Counted from the first letter of the stretch, positions 1-8,260 are shown. The stretch: 64,000 nucleotides of DNA from an uncultured Pseudodesulfovibrio sp. (GCF_963662885.1 NZ_OY760065.1:196001-260000), one strand, 5' to 3'. The notes: generated by a model from the letters alone, not told the origin. Translations and numbers: made by a program.

Positions 1-110
1 TCCTTGTCGTAGGAGTATTTCCAGGTGATGGGTTTTCCAGCCACGGTTTCCTGTTTCTCGATGATTCGATCGTTCCGGTCGTGCCGCAATTGGTATGAAT
101 AGGGGGGCAT
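1..110 (-). CDS. RHS/YD-repeat-like protein, N-terminal fragment (runs off left edge)
   Basis: Only the first 36 codons are inside the window. The frame opens with an ATG whose complement ends at 110, preceded on the minus strand by a good Shine-Dalgarno sequence (GAGAGGTG, about 4 bases from the start). The peptide begins MPPYSYQLRHDRNDRIIEK and reaches WKYSYDK, which resembles the YD repeats of RHS proteins. Such short orphan reading frames are often detached RHS tips. It lies just outside the integrated element, so it belongs to the host chromosome. The assignment rests on a short stretch. Confidence 0.5.
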   Translation of the reverse strand, partial: MPPYSYQLRHDRNDRIIEKQETVAGKPITWKYSYDK

Positions 111-348
111 TTTCACCTCTCGGGTTTCGTTCCTGGAGACCCTCTCCGTGAATCGGAGCCAGTATACCCCCGGTTTTCGGCAAAACCCGGTTTTGTGAAC
201 GAATGTCTAGTAAAATCGGCCTATAGGATAAAATGGGCGCTTGACACACTTCTGAAGTCGGCTGGTTCGACCGAGGCAGCGCTCAAAGGCGGGAGGGGAG
301 AGGCAAAAGAAAAAACCGCCGATCTTTCGATCAGCGGTCTTAGATATA

Positions 349-424
349 TGGAGCTGCTGGGCGGGATTGAACCGCCTACCTCGTCCTTACCAAGGACGCG
401 CTCTACCGATTGAGCTACAGCAGC
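349..424 (-). tRNA. tRNA-Thr(GGT), left copy
   Basis: The minus strand folds as a complete cloverleaf with acceptor GCTGCTG/CAGCAGC, anticodon stem CGTCC/GGACG, loop TTGGTAA (anticodon GGT), T-loop TTCAATC and an encoded CCA. It differs from the copy at 15643-15718 only by a compensated pair change in the anticodon stem. After integration it sits beyond the left end of the element, cut off from the tRNA-Pro that would normally precede it. A hairpin at about 317-340 may terminate its transcript. Confidence 0.95.
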
Positions 425-490
425 GTTCCGGCTGTTTTCGAAGAAATGGCAGGCCGATTTTTCATCGGCCCGCCGGGGTACTTCTTCGTT

Positions 491-532
491 TGGTCGGGAT
501 GAAAGGATTTGAACCTTCGACCCCTTGAACCC
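491..532 (-). pseudogene. 3' half of tRNA-Pro(GGG), left by integration
   Basis: The CCA end, 3' acceptor strand, T arm and 3' anticodon stem of tRNA-Pro are present and identical to 15785-15826. The 5' half is missing: past 532 the sequence is unrelated to a tRNA. This is the displaced 3' end expected when an element integrates in the anticodon loop of a tRNA gene. Confidence 0.9.
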
Positions 533-626
533 TATGACCGAAGTCGAGTTTGTATCTTTTGAAATTATTGGATTAATTTTGATGAGGATAACAATTTTTG
601 GTCCAAATCGAGGCTGTCGTGCCGAG

Positions 627-638
627 GGAGGTTATCCA
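627..638 (+). repeat. Possible integrase arm-type repeat, left copy (GGAGGTTATCCA)
   Basis: Eleven of twelve bases match GGCGGTTATCCA at 15427-15438, in the same orientation, near the other end of the element. Paired short repeats at both ends of an integrated element can be arm-type integrase sites. With only two copies this may be chance. Confidence 0.25.
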
Positions 639-700
639 GCGTTAGGCTGTGATCCAGTTTCTGAGGCCATCTTCACCAATGATACCTTTCGGGTGTCAAT

Positions 701-1765
701 TTATTTTGAAATTGGTGGTTTCGTCTTGACCTTAGGCGGTGGGGCAATGAAATTTGAACACATAAATTCGTTAAAAAAGATCGGGCAGCCTCCTAGACAT
801 AGTGAGAACTTGCTACACTTATTACAGGAATTCGTATTAAGCGATTTCCTGAAATTTGAGAATAGCTCACTATTTTTCCAAATATCTTCAACGGTTGACC
901 TTTTCAGAGAAACACCCTTTGTCAAGCCCTCCATGAAAGAACATGGATACATCTGTAGGTCTTCAGAAATATATCCTGAAAACCTTCCTCCTTCACACGG
1001 TTCGATGAAATTTTCATCAACATCCATGTGGTTAATCATCAGGTTTACAAAACAGCTGTCAAAGCCAACTTTAAATCGATGATTATTGCTAGAAATAAAA
1101 GAGAACAACTTTGACAAATCGGTCTTGTTATAATTGGCAAGCTCCGGACGGGAAATAGGCCCAGTGGGTTTGTACCTAAGTAAAACAATTGCGTTAACCT
1201 TTTGAAAGGTTGAATTGGTATCTAGGTCTTTAATTATTTCATCTATATTTTCGGCTGAAACGACTAAGTGAATATTGATCTTTATGCCCATCTTCGCCAT
1301 GCGCTCCACAAGTTCGTTGAACCCTGGCTGGTGATAGTAGCTTACGCCAACTGCGCCACAGTATTTTGCAGAAGACATTAATATTTCATCCGAAAGAGAG
1401 AACCCGTTGGTGGTATAATTGGGAACTATTGATTTAGAGTAAGTGTATTTTAATATGTCGACAAAGTTAGGGTGTAGGTTCGGGTTTCCACCACCTAAGG
1501 CTACCTGAAACACCCCTATGTCAGAGATTTGATCAATCAAACGACAGTAGTCGCTGAATTCCATATGGGTCGTGTTTTTGGTCGATTTGTAGCAAATCTC
1601 ACAATTCAATTCGCAGTAGTCTGTTATTGAAATGTCAAGTAGTTCAGGCCCTGAAGAATCCCAAAAAGGCTCGGTGTGTCCAGGTTCTTCAACTCGCGCC
1701 ATAAACCCTGTTTTGGGGTTAAAAAAGGACGAGAAATGTTGTTTTTTATTCTTCCTAATCAGCAT
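701..1765 (-). CDS. Radical SAM/SPASM-type protein
   Basis: This 354-aa protein has a radical SAM cluster motif CxxxCxxC (Cys51, Cys55, Cys58 in DYCELNCEICYK) after a short N-terminal extension. A glycine-rich SAM-binding segment (LGGGNPNLHP) follows, and a Cys-rich C-terminal tail (CNKCSKFSLCLGGCP) resembles a SPASM/twitch auxiliary cluster site. Enzymes of this build often modify peptides or proteins. It is the last gene of a minus-strand operon; its ATG lies one base after the stop of the FVTNSSST protein, and there is no strong RBS of its own, so translational coupling is likely. The substrate is unknown; the upstream protein is the obvious candidate (inference). Confidence 0.85.
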   Translation of the reverse strand: MLIRKNKKQHFSSFFNPKTGFMARVEEPGHTEPFWDSSGPELLDISITDYCELNCEICYKSTKNTTHMEFSDYCRLIDQISDIGVFQVALGGGNPNLHPNFVDILKYTYSKSIVPNYTTNGFSLSDEILMSSAKYCGAVGVSYYHQPGFNELVERMAKMGIKINIHLVVSAENIDEIIKDLDTNSTFQKVNAIVLLRYKPTGPISRPELANYNKTDLSKLFSFISSNNHRFKVGFDSCFVNLMINHMDVDENFIEPCEGGRFSGYISEDLQMYPCSFMEGLTKGVSLKRSTVEDIWKNSELFSNFRKSLNTNSCNKCSKFSLCLGGCPIFFNEFMCSNFIAPPPKVKTKPPISK

Positions 1766-1766
1766 C

Positions 1767-2156
1767 TTACCAATACGAATTGATTAAATTTATATATATC
1801 TGGTCCGTTTCTATCTCAAACGAAGATACACAATAGAATATCTCAACTAAGTTCTGGTCACTAGAAAAGCCACCTACTAAAACCTTCCGGCCTTGTTCCT
1901 TTGCATCTTCAATTTTGCGTTGCAGTCTAGGTGGTAGCTCTAAAGCCCAGTTGTCTTGAACTCTAGCAACATACTCATCGTAAGGGGTAGCCGACTTGAG
2001 AATGTCAGTAGTTAAGTACGATACAAAATCTGCAATTGGCCCTTCGCCTACCGCGCCTAACTCGTGACAAAACGAAGTTTCGTCTAGGCCATCTGGTAGT
2101 ATAGCAATGTATGTGGTCGAAGAACTATTCGTGACGAAATCTAGTTTAATTTTCAT
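1767..2156 (-). CDS. FVTNSSST-motif protein of unknown function
   Basis: With the start at 2156 the product is 129 aa and begins MKIKLDFVTNSSSTTYIA. I recall near-identical openings (K-x-DFVTNSSS-x-S/T-Y/F) in unrelated-looking hypothetical proteins of many bacteria, which is why this start is preferred over upstream ATG/TTG codons in the same frame. The rest is acidic and unrecognised. The start overlaps the end of the 138-aa gene by 11 bases, and the stop is followed after one base by the radical SAM start. The conserved Ser/Thr/Asn-rich head next to a SPASM enzyme suggests, without proving, an enzyme-substrate or leader relationship. Confidence 0.7.
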   Translation of the reverse strand: MKIKLDFVTNSSSTTYIAILPDGLDETSFCHELGAVGEGPIADFVSYLTTDILKSATPYDEYVARVQDNWALELPPRLQRKIEDAKEQGRKVLVGGFSSDQNLVEIFYCVSSFEIETDQIYINLINSYW

Positions 2157-2562
2157 ATCTAAAAAGGGATAAGGGGTTTGAAATTTCTCTTTCGTCAAAG
2201 AGTCCATCAATTAACAATTGATCTGGGGAGTTACGAGATTCGATGTAGTAGTGATTGTAGTTAGAAAGGCTTAACACATCCTTGATGATCTCTTCCTCAA
2301 AAAACATTTTCTTGTCTAAGTAACTCTCAAATGAGTCGTATTCTGAAAAGTAGTAAGCTTCATAATCCGAGTTAAGGCATAGCGATTGCTCAAGAAGAGC
2401 TCTGAAAATTCGCTTTGCAATGTCATAGGCAAAAGAGTTTTCAGCAACTCGCGCATTCGACATATAGTGCTCGAATTTAAAGCTATGGTGGACGGAAAGG
2501 ATGAACTTGGTGTTCATCTCGTCATCATCTACTACTATTCGATTAGCGTGGAAGGAGGCCAT
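2146..2562 (-). CDS. Hypothetical protein, third gene of the STAND/radical SAM cluster
   Basis: I do not recognise this 138-aa protein. It is acidic and rich in Tyr and Phe, with stretches such as YEAYYFSEYDSFESYL, and has no signal peptide or membrane segment. The start at 2562 is supported by a strong RBS (GAGGAG, eight bases upstream) even though it overlaps the end of the STAND gene by 20 bases. The downstream FVTNSSST gene overlaps its 3' end by 11 bases. This packing implies a single translationally coupled unit. Confidence 0.65.
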   Translation of the reverse strand: MASFHANRIVVDDDEMNTKFILSVHHSFKFEHYMSNARVAENSFAYDIAKRIFRALLEQSLCLNSDYEAYYFSEYDSFESYLDKKMFFEEEIIKDVLSLSNYNHYYIESRNSPDQLLIDGLFDEREISNPLSLFRYEN

Positions 2563-5509
2563 ATGATCTCTCCTCTAGCGAGATTAAGTACTCAAAGTTG
2601 TATTCAAAGCAGACTAATGCTTGAGATGGTCGAACTAGTTTTTCCGACATTTCCTCAAGACATTTAGCGACTATGGTAGTCAGATCATCTTCATGAAAAA
2701 TTCGACCAATTAAGTCGGAGTTGACCCGTACCGTGAAATAGGAACCACCATCTCTTTCCGCCAACTCTACAGCAGAATTGATAAACAGTTCAGGATTGTT
2801 TTTGAGTAGGTGGGACAAATACCTAAACAGCGAACCAAATCTAAATGGGGCAGAGAGGTAGAGTATTAAAATGAACAAGACCAGATTCCTATCCTGCAAA
2901 AAGGTGTCGAATGAGATTAGTTCGTCAATTTCATTCTTGAAAAAGTCTGGATGAATATATTGTTTCTCGTGGTAGTGAATCCGTCTATCTCTTTTTTCAA
3001 AAACATTATCTGCCGTAACTGAATACCTCTGCTTACCATTTAAAGATAGCAGGCTCTCCACAACAAATTGCAAATTATAGTTCTCATATGTTGTCGAATC
3101 ATAACGCGAAATGGCATTAAAAAGAATGTCTGCGGCGAGCCTCTTGTATTTAAATCCTGAAACTAAATATTCAAGATCCCTGCTATTAAGCAGCCTATCT
3201 TCAATTACCATAAATTCGTGGTATAACACCCTCTTATACCACTCCTTTTGAGAGATATGATCAATCAGTTCAGAGTCAGAAGATTGCTTGATTATGTAGA
3301 ACAGGTATCGCCCAACACCTTCGATAATTTGAGTGTTTTGATCGTCTAGGAGGGCGAGATGTCTCTCGAAGCAATCTGGGTCTTGGTCACGAATGCTATC
3401 ATGCAAACGTAAAGAAATTATGTAGTCCCGAAATTCGTCAAAAGTGAAACCAATCACTTCCATTGGAACTCTCTCGCTATTTGTTTTGCTTATACGTATA
3501 TCTCTTCGCAAAACAATATCTTCATCGACAATCCTCGCAAGAGCATCTAATTGTTCAGATGAGAATCCTAACTGTGAGATTTGAATAGCTTCATAGACAC
3601 CATTGTAGATCATGTAGTCAGCAATAGTGAAAATGATATCATTGACCTTTGTGTTTATAAATGGCTCCGCACCACTGAGACTTTTTACGCTGTCAATCTT
3701 ATTTTGAAAATACAGTCTAAATATTTCTTCTCTGTGGAGGTGGTAAAGTCTGTGTAGAACAGTGATATTTTCTTGAGTCCCTTTATACGACTCACAAAAG
3801 AATCTCAGCAACAGAGGGTCAGACGACAAAACCTTATGCACATAGTTGGTGAGAGCGTCTACCTGTATATTAAAATGGCGCAGATAGCCCCTTAATAATT
3901 TATCCTTAGCCCTATCTGTAGTCTTAGCCACGATATCGTCATAAACAAAAATACCTGAAGCCAGAGGGCCGCTCGTCAATTGGTTGAAACGGTTCTCAAA
4001 ATACTCGCAACGACAGGTCAAAATGCACTTTACATTTGTCCCAGCTATCACCTTTAGAAATCTTTCAAGCTTAGCTCCCAGCCGCTCAATATTTCTGCTT
4101 TCGTTGAGCCCATCAATAGCCACAACGGTATACTTTTGATACTGGCTGTAATAGTCATCGGCGAACTCAAGCAGGTCGTAATCATATTTTGCGAGTTCGT
4201 TGCTGATCGTTTCTTGAATATCACTATCCCCATCAAAATCATTGCCTGAAAAACATGCACAGGGGATGCTTCGCTTAAAACAAACTGTTTCAATGAAGTC
4301 GCAAATAAAGTTAGTTTTACCGTGGCCCGCAGGAGAGGTTAACAGGAATGTATTCTTCCTAAATAGACTAATGGGTTCTACTTGCTTTTCCATGGTCGAG
4401 ACAGTGTACTTCGGATAAAAATCCGGATTCAAATGAATGGCGTAGTACCTTTGCTCTTCGGGGATTTCTAGCTTGCTTTCCACATCACGAAAAGAGATGC
4501 TTTCAAGATTTGATAATAATTCGATATTGCTTCTATACGCCGCTTCTAATTCCTCACATCCTGCTACAACCTCACCAATAGTTGTTTTCGCGGGAGGAGG
4601 TGGAGCTACTATCGTTTTAAATCCCTCAACGTTAATGAGAGACAAGTAACGTGCAAGGCTTGAATATCCCTTGATCGTCTTTAGCATTTTGCTGTAGAAC
4701 AACTCGGGGCGGACAAACCATCTCGCATACTCTTTGACATCACTGGTTTCTACAAACACCTCTCTTATATATTTAGAATTGACTACATCTTTCTCGATTT
4801 TTGATTTTGACAGTGCGTCCAAAGAAGAATGTGCTCTCTTTAAAGATTCTGGATCTCCACAAATAAACTTCTTTAGCGCAATATAAGAAAGGTCATCATG
4901 AGAAGTTGGTTTGACTAAACTTCTGTGTCCTTTGTTACCAACTGTAATATAGTTATTCCCCCAGTTTTCAGCAGCATTTCTTGGCGACACAATCGCATCA
5001 TCTCCGCCAATACAATACAATTTTTTAACGCCACTACTGTCAATCTGGGCCCACTCTCGATTTAGCAAATCTACGAAATCAGACTTTTTGCACAGCTGTT
5101 TCAAGTGACGATTCATGAATGATACATACTTAGCTATGCTTGCTAACTGTGATCCACTGTGGGGAGTTGCATAAAAGAGGATACGGAAGACAGGCAGCCT
5201 CTGATCGTATTTCAATCGATCAAGAATAAATCGCTTAGCGATCAATCCTCCTAGGCTGTGTGCTACAATAGTAATTCGTTCATAAGTTGAATATCGAAGT
5301 TCAATTTCAGACTTCAAAGCATCAGCTAGCACCTGTCCAGGCGCACCACGAATCCAAAATTTTAGACCAATACTAGTTCTGTATTCAAAAAAGGCAATGT
5401 CGTACCTTTTTCTAATATCCTCATCGTCACTGAGGAGGTCCTTAAAACTTCCCCAAGTGCTATCGGCATTGCCTCCTAAGCCATGAATAAATAGCAATAA
5501 TTCTTTCAT
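2543..5509 (-). CDS. Alpha/beta-hydrolase fused to a NACHT/STAND-like NTPase (predicted defence protein)
   Basis: The 988-aa product has an N-terminal lipase/esterase-like alpha/beta-hydrolase: FIHGLGG, nucleophile elbow AHSLGG (Ser85), an Asp in GGDDAIVSP and a His near GHRSLVKP. A central NTPase follows, with Walker A SPAGHGKT (Lys398) and a NACHT-like Walker B VVAIDGLNES (Asp466). The long helical C-terminal half probably senses a trigger. Enzyme plus STAND NTPase plus sensor is the layout of Avs/bNACHT-type antiphage proteins, where ligand binding activates a toxic effector. The ATG at 5509 is chosen because the hydrolase fold begins there; an in-frame TTG lies seven codons upstream. Neither has a strong RBS. 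The trigger and the lipid or ester target are unknown. Confidence 0.8.
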   Translation of the reverse strand: MKELLLFIHGLGGNADSTWGSFKDLLSDDEDIRKRYDIAFFEYRTSIGLKFWIRGAPGQVLADALKSEIELRYSTYERITIVAHSLGGLIAKRFILDRLKYDQRLPVFRILFYATPHSGSQLASIAKYVSFMNRHLKQLCKKSDFVDLLNREWAQIDSSGVKKLYCIGGDDAIVSPRNAAENWGNNYITVGNKGHRSLVKPTSHDDLSYIALKKFICGDPESLKRAHSSLDALSKSKIEKDVVNSKYIREVFVETSDVKEYARWFVRPELFYSKMLKTIKGYSSLARYLSLINVEGFKTIVAPPPPAKTTIGEVVAGCEELEAAYRSNIELLSNLESISFRDVESKLEIPEEQRYYAIHLNPDFYPKYTVSTMEKQVEPISLFRKNTFLLTSPAGHGKTNFICDFIETVCFKRSIPCACFSGNDFDGDSDIQETISNELAKYDYDLLEFADDYYSQYQKYTVVAIDGLNESRNIERLGAKLERFLKVIAGTNVKCILTCRCEYFENRFNQLTSGPLASGIFVYDDIVAKTTDRAKDKLLRGYLRHFNIQVDALTNYVHKVLSSDPLLLRFFCESYKGTQENITVLHRLYHLHREEIFRLYFQNKIDSVKSLSGAEPFINTKVNDIIFTIADYMIYNGVYEAIQISQLGFSSEQLDALARIVDEDIVLRRDIRISKTNSERVPMEVIGFTFDEFRDYIISLRLHDSIRDQDPDCFERHLALLDDQNTQIIEGVGRYLFYIIKQSSDSELIDHISQKEWYKRVLYHEFMVIEDRLLNSRDLEYLVSGFKYKRLAADILFNAISRYDSTTYENYNLQFVVESLLSLNGKQRYSVTADNVFEKRDRRIHYHEKQYIHPDFFKNEIDELISFDTFLQDRNLVLFILILYLSAPFRFGSLFRYLSHLLKNNPELFINSAVELAERDGGSYFTVRVNSDLIGRIFHEDDLTTIVAKCLEEMSEKLVRPSQALVCFEYNFEYLISLEERSYGLLPR

Positions 5510-5593
5510 TTTTTTCTTACGATTAGCCAACTTGAATATAATCAGAAGTTAAGAAATGGAACATTTTCTTGGTTAGTTTGACTCGTTCATGTT

Positions 5594-6298
5594 TTAGTTG
5601 TCAGCTTGATTGATACACTTACTTGTTTGAAGCAGTTCTGCGTAACCTTCATATCTTTCACAGTTCACTACCATTGTCCCATCTGATCGAAGGCCGGTCA
5701 TTGAAAGCCCTGGCATTTCGTGATTTGAAGTCTTTATTCCCCAAGCACAGCCGCCATATATCGTATTGTAAAAAGTATGGCCATCAAGGTAAGCCCATTT
5801 GGGAAAAGTCATGACTTTTTTTACGACACTTCGGTCGTTCTTGATGAGTGCTGCAGGTACGATGTGGTATTTGTCACTATCATTTTGATTTAGCAGCATT
5901 AACCTGATTCGTTCTTGGTGTGGGCCTAGTTCGATGTGTTTGAACGTTGGTTGTGAGCTGATTGCTGTTCTGTAGAGAATACTCAAATGGTAAAGTTTGA
6001 ATTTGAGGTAATCTATGCCCGAAATAACAATTTCATCTTGTGAAATAGAGTTCGGCAATGCCTCGTTATTAAGCCAGAAGTCTGCAAAGTAATTTTCGTA
6101 TTCATTTGCTAGAAGTTGCTCACAATCTTGGCAGAAGAGCTTTTCTACCAAACCTTGTTGCCGTATTTTCCTAGCACCCAAAGATGTATAGGCATAGTAC
6201 CTGTAATTATTGTCTTTAACCAGGCGGTAGAGATGGTCGGGATATATATGAGATTTTCTCAGAGTAGTGTCAGTTTGGCAGAGTTTACATATCGGCAT
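5594..6298 (-). CDS. HNH-like zinc-binding protein, first gene of the minus-strand cargo unit
   Basis: This 234-aa protein starts MPICKLCQTDTTLRKSHIYPDHLY and has a second pair in FCQDCEQLLANEYE. The CxxC - SHIxP - CxxCE pattern resembles a family of HNH-nuclease-like zinc proteins often seen in mobile regions; I cannot point to a complete catalytic HNH triad. An RBS (AGGA, nine bases upstream) supports the start. The gene lies 84 bases upstream of the STAND gene on the same strand, so it may be co-transcribed or a separate unit. Confidence 0.6.
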   Translation of the reverse strand: MPICKLCQTDTTLRKSHIYPDHLYRLVKDNNYRYYAYTSLGARKIRQQGLVEKLFCQDCEQLLANEYENYFADFWLNNEALPNSISQDEIVISGIDYLKFKLYHLSILYRTAISSQPTFKHIELGPHQERIRLMLLNQNDSDKYHIVPAALIKNDRSVVKKVMTFPKWAYLDGHTFYNTIYGGCAWGIKTSNHEMPGLSMTGLRSDGTMVVNCERYEGYAELLQTSKCINQADN

Positions 6299-6521
6299 GC
6301 GTAGCGTTCCTGGGTGATATCTGGCTCTTTTGGGTGTCTAATGTTTTGGTGAGACGCATAGTTGCCAAAGCCTATATTAATGATTGATTAGGGGCAAGGG
6401 GGGCGTGTTTCGAGTGTGAGTTGGACTTTTTCCCTTCTCTCCAGAATGAGCGTGACCACACTTCCTGATTGAGGATAACCTTTCGAGTTGATTAATTTTC
6501 TACCCGCAAAGGAGATTCCTC

Positions 6522-6908
6522 ATGGACAACAAGGACTTCAACGTAATTTATTCCTACACGCGCGAACAAGCAATCGAAGATGGTGTGCTGGTGGACTTGA
6601 CCAGAGAGGCTCAGGAATCTGGTTTCAAGATCCCCGTAGCCATGAGTGCTGGCCTCTACTTTGGATACGTCAAACCCTCTAAAGCACTCGAAGCAGAAGG
6701 GCAGAGTGTCCAGGCCAGGCTTAACGATGTTTTCATAATGCTGAGATTCGCAGCCAAAGATCGTTGGGACGGATCAAGAGTGGAGTTCGAGGTTCTGTTT
6801 CAGGTAGGGGAGGGGCCATCTTTTCAGAAGGTGAGCTGTGTGGCCGCAGTGGAGGGTGATTCGGATGGAAATCCATGTCTGACGATCTTCAGGCCGGAGG
6901 ATGATTGA
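6522..6908 (+). CDS. DUF6573 family protein
   Basis: The 128-aa sequence contains YSYTREQAIEDGVLVDLT followed by a segment on natural variants of KIPVAMSAGLYFGYV, matching the DUF6573 family as I know it from plasmids and prophages, where it is often near antirestriction genes. It is a small soluble protein without membrane segments. The start is supported by AAAGGAG eight bases upstream. It is the first plus-strand gene of the element's replication/maintenance half and is divergent from the cargo operon. Confidence 0.75.
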   Translation: MDNKDFNVIYSYTREQAIEDGVLVDLTREAQESGFKIPVAMSAGLYFGYVKPSKALEAEGQSVQARLNDVFIMLRFAAKDRWDGSRVEFEVLFQVGEGPSFQKVSCVAAVEGDSDGNPCLTIFRPEDD

Positions 6909-7128
6909 TTGGTCTTTGAAGCTACAGGGGAGTTCTTTGGGACTTTGCCCCTTGCTCCCATGAAGCTTGATAGATGGTTGTTGGAAGCTTAATTGTGTTG
7001 GAGTAAGCTAGCATGTAAGCATTTTTTTATTATTTATAATGAGTTATTCCAGTATGATGTCTACAGCGTATGCGATTTAATGCATTTTTTTGCTCTCAGT
7101 AGGTTGACGGCAAAAGAGGAGGTCCTTA

Positions 7129-7281
7129 ATGTTTACGCCAGCCCCGGCAATGCTGGGAGAGGAACAAAACAAGATGCAGATTCATACTTACCATAACCCT
7201 TTTACCTCGCCGTCCTGCTCCTCCGAGCAGGCTTTTGGGGCCGTTCTGGCCCTGCAGAATATTCTCCGACGATTTAGGTGA
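7129..7281 (+). CDS. Small hypothetical protein (50 aa)
   Basis: A short frame with an unusually good RBS (AGAGGAGG, six bases before the ATG) encodes MFTPAPAMLGEEQNKMQIHT followed by a hydrophilic stretch and an Arg-rich end (ILRRFR). No family is recognised. It fills a 460-base gap between the DUF6573 gene and the 166-aa gene. The RBS is the main evidence. Confidence 0.45.
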   Translation: MFTPAPAMLGEEQNKMQIHTYHNPFTSPSCSSEQAFGAVLALQNILRRFR

Positions 7282-7371
7282 GCTCTCTTTGAGAGCTGTG
7301 CCCTTTTGAAAGTTAATTGGTAATTTTCTCTAGAGCACGAACCTTAATTTTTTAATTCGGAGGATATTCAA

Positions 7372-7872
7372 ATGAATATCGATAGTAATTTTGTGACCAA
7401 TGATCAGGGTTCTTCTGTCAGCACTTCTTCTGATCAGAAAGCTACTCGGGCTCGTTCAATGAAGCCTGAAAAGTTGCGTACTTGTGCAGATGAACTGGCA
7501 GAGGAACTTGCGTCGTATCCCGATAAAAAGGATAGAATCAGCGGCAATTATATCTGCGAGAAGTTCAACTGCATTCGTAGTGTTGCTCTTGAGATTTTCA
7601 AGCTGGCCAATACGGATGTGCGTCGCTACTTCGAAGTGGTTGAAGATATGGCGCAATCTTCTCCGCTTAAACGGGTCAAGTATGCCAATGTGGGGGTCAT
7701 GACGGGCTCCACCCACTTCCAGCGAGCTAACGAAAACGTAGATCGTCCTAGGGACATGAGGTTCGTTTTAGGTGATGAATTTAATGTCGATTTTCCTGAG
7801 GATGATTGGAATAAGGTGATTTTGACCCGTGTGCGTCCTGCTTCCACCACTGACGATACCGTGGAGGCCTAG
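7372..7872 (+). CDS. Hypothetical protein (166 aa)
   Basis: I do not recognise this protein. The N-terminal 35 residues are Ser/Thr-rich and probably disordered; the middle (about 40-110) is predicted helical, with two Cys residues. A strong RBS (CGGAGGA) precedes the ATG. The next gene follows two bases after its stop, with its RBS (GGAGG) inside this gene's last codons, so the two are co-translated. Confidence 0.6.
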   Translation: MNIDSNFVTNDQGSSVSTSSDQKATRARSMKPEKLRTCADELAEELASYPDKKDRISGNYICEKFNCIRSVALEIFKLANTDVRRYFEVVEDMAQSSPLKRVKYANVGVMTGSTHFQRANENVDRPRDMRFVLGDEFNVDFPEDDWNKVILTRVRPASTTDDTVEA

Positions 7873-7874
7873 CC

Positions 7875-8237
7875 ATGATGGTCAATGTAATAAATCTTTT
7901 GACAGCGAATGAAGTTAGGATTTTTTTGCGCCGAGGCACCATCAGAGGTCGCCTGGAAGATTTCCCTCTCAACCGTTATAAGGCCAATGGGAGGATATAC
8001 TACAGAGCCGATGAAGTTGTTGGTTCGCACCTGAGGCTTTCTGAGGAGCCTGGTAGCCTCGTTGAGCTGGCTCCATTCGAAATGGTTGGTCATATTGGCA
8101 ACGGTTACCGTGATGCCTGTCAGTCCTTGTGGCGGCACCACTATCCCGTATATTCTAGGTGCGGTTCGCTTTACTCTAATCCCCGTGACATGGAGGCTGT
8201 ATACCGAACGTGTGCCTCCATGGCTGCCATGATGTAG
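7875..8237 (+). CDS. Hypothetical protein with a possible HTH_17/excisionase-like N-terminus (120 aa)
   Basis: Residues 6-50 (LLTANEVRIFLRRGTIRGRL, then YYRADEV) resemble the winged helix-turn-helix of MerR/excisionase-type proteins, with the typical ending where an Arg/Tyr-rich strand precedes a DEV helix. The C-terminal 70 residues are unrecognised and contain three Cys. It is coupled to the 166-aa gene. A strong terminator follows at 8261. A DNA-binding regulatory role is inferred only. Confidence 0.5.
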   Translation: MMVNVINLLTANEVRIFLRRGTIRGRLEDFPLNRYKANGRIYYRADEVVGSHLRLSEEPGSLVELAPFEMVGHIGNGYRDACQSLWRHHYPVYSRCGSLYSNPRDMEAVYRTCASMAAMM

Positions 8238-8260
8238 ACCGCTAACGGAATCGATAAATT

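Larger units (their letters stand above)
345..532. repeat. Left 188-bp direct repeat (attL side) of the integrated element
   Basis: This matches 15639-15826 without gaps (constant offset 15294) with two mismatches, at 383 and 397. It contains a complete tRNA-Thr gene and the 3' half of tRNA-Pro. Identity ends at 532 in the bases corresponding to the tRNA-Pro anticodon loop. The right-hand copy continues into an intact tRNA-Pro, so this left copy is most simply the displaced original 3' part of the target site. Confidence 0.9.

Noticed and set aside
525..1082. A plus-strand frame beginning in the left repeat and overlapping the radical SAM gene
   Set aside because: It is antisense to the radical SAM C-terminal region with its conserved Cys pattern, and lacks an RBS.
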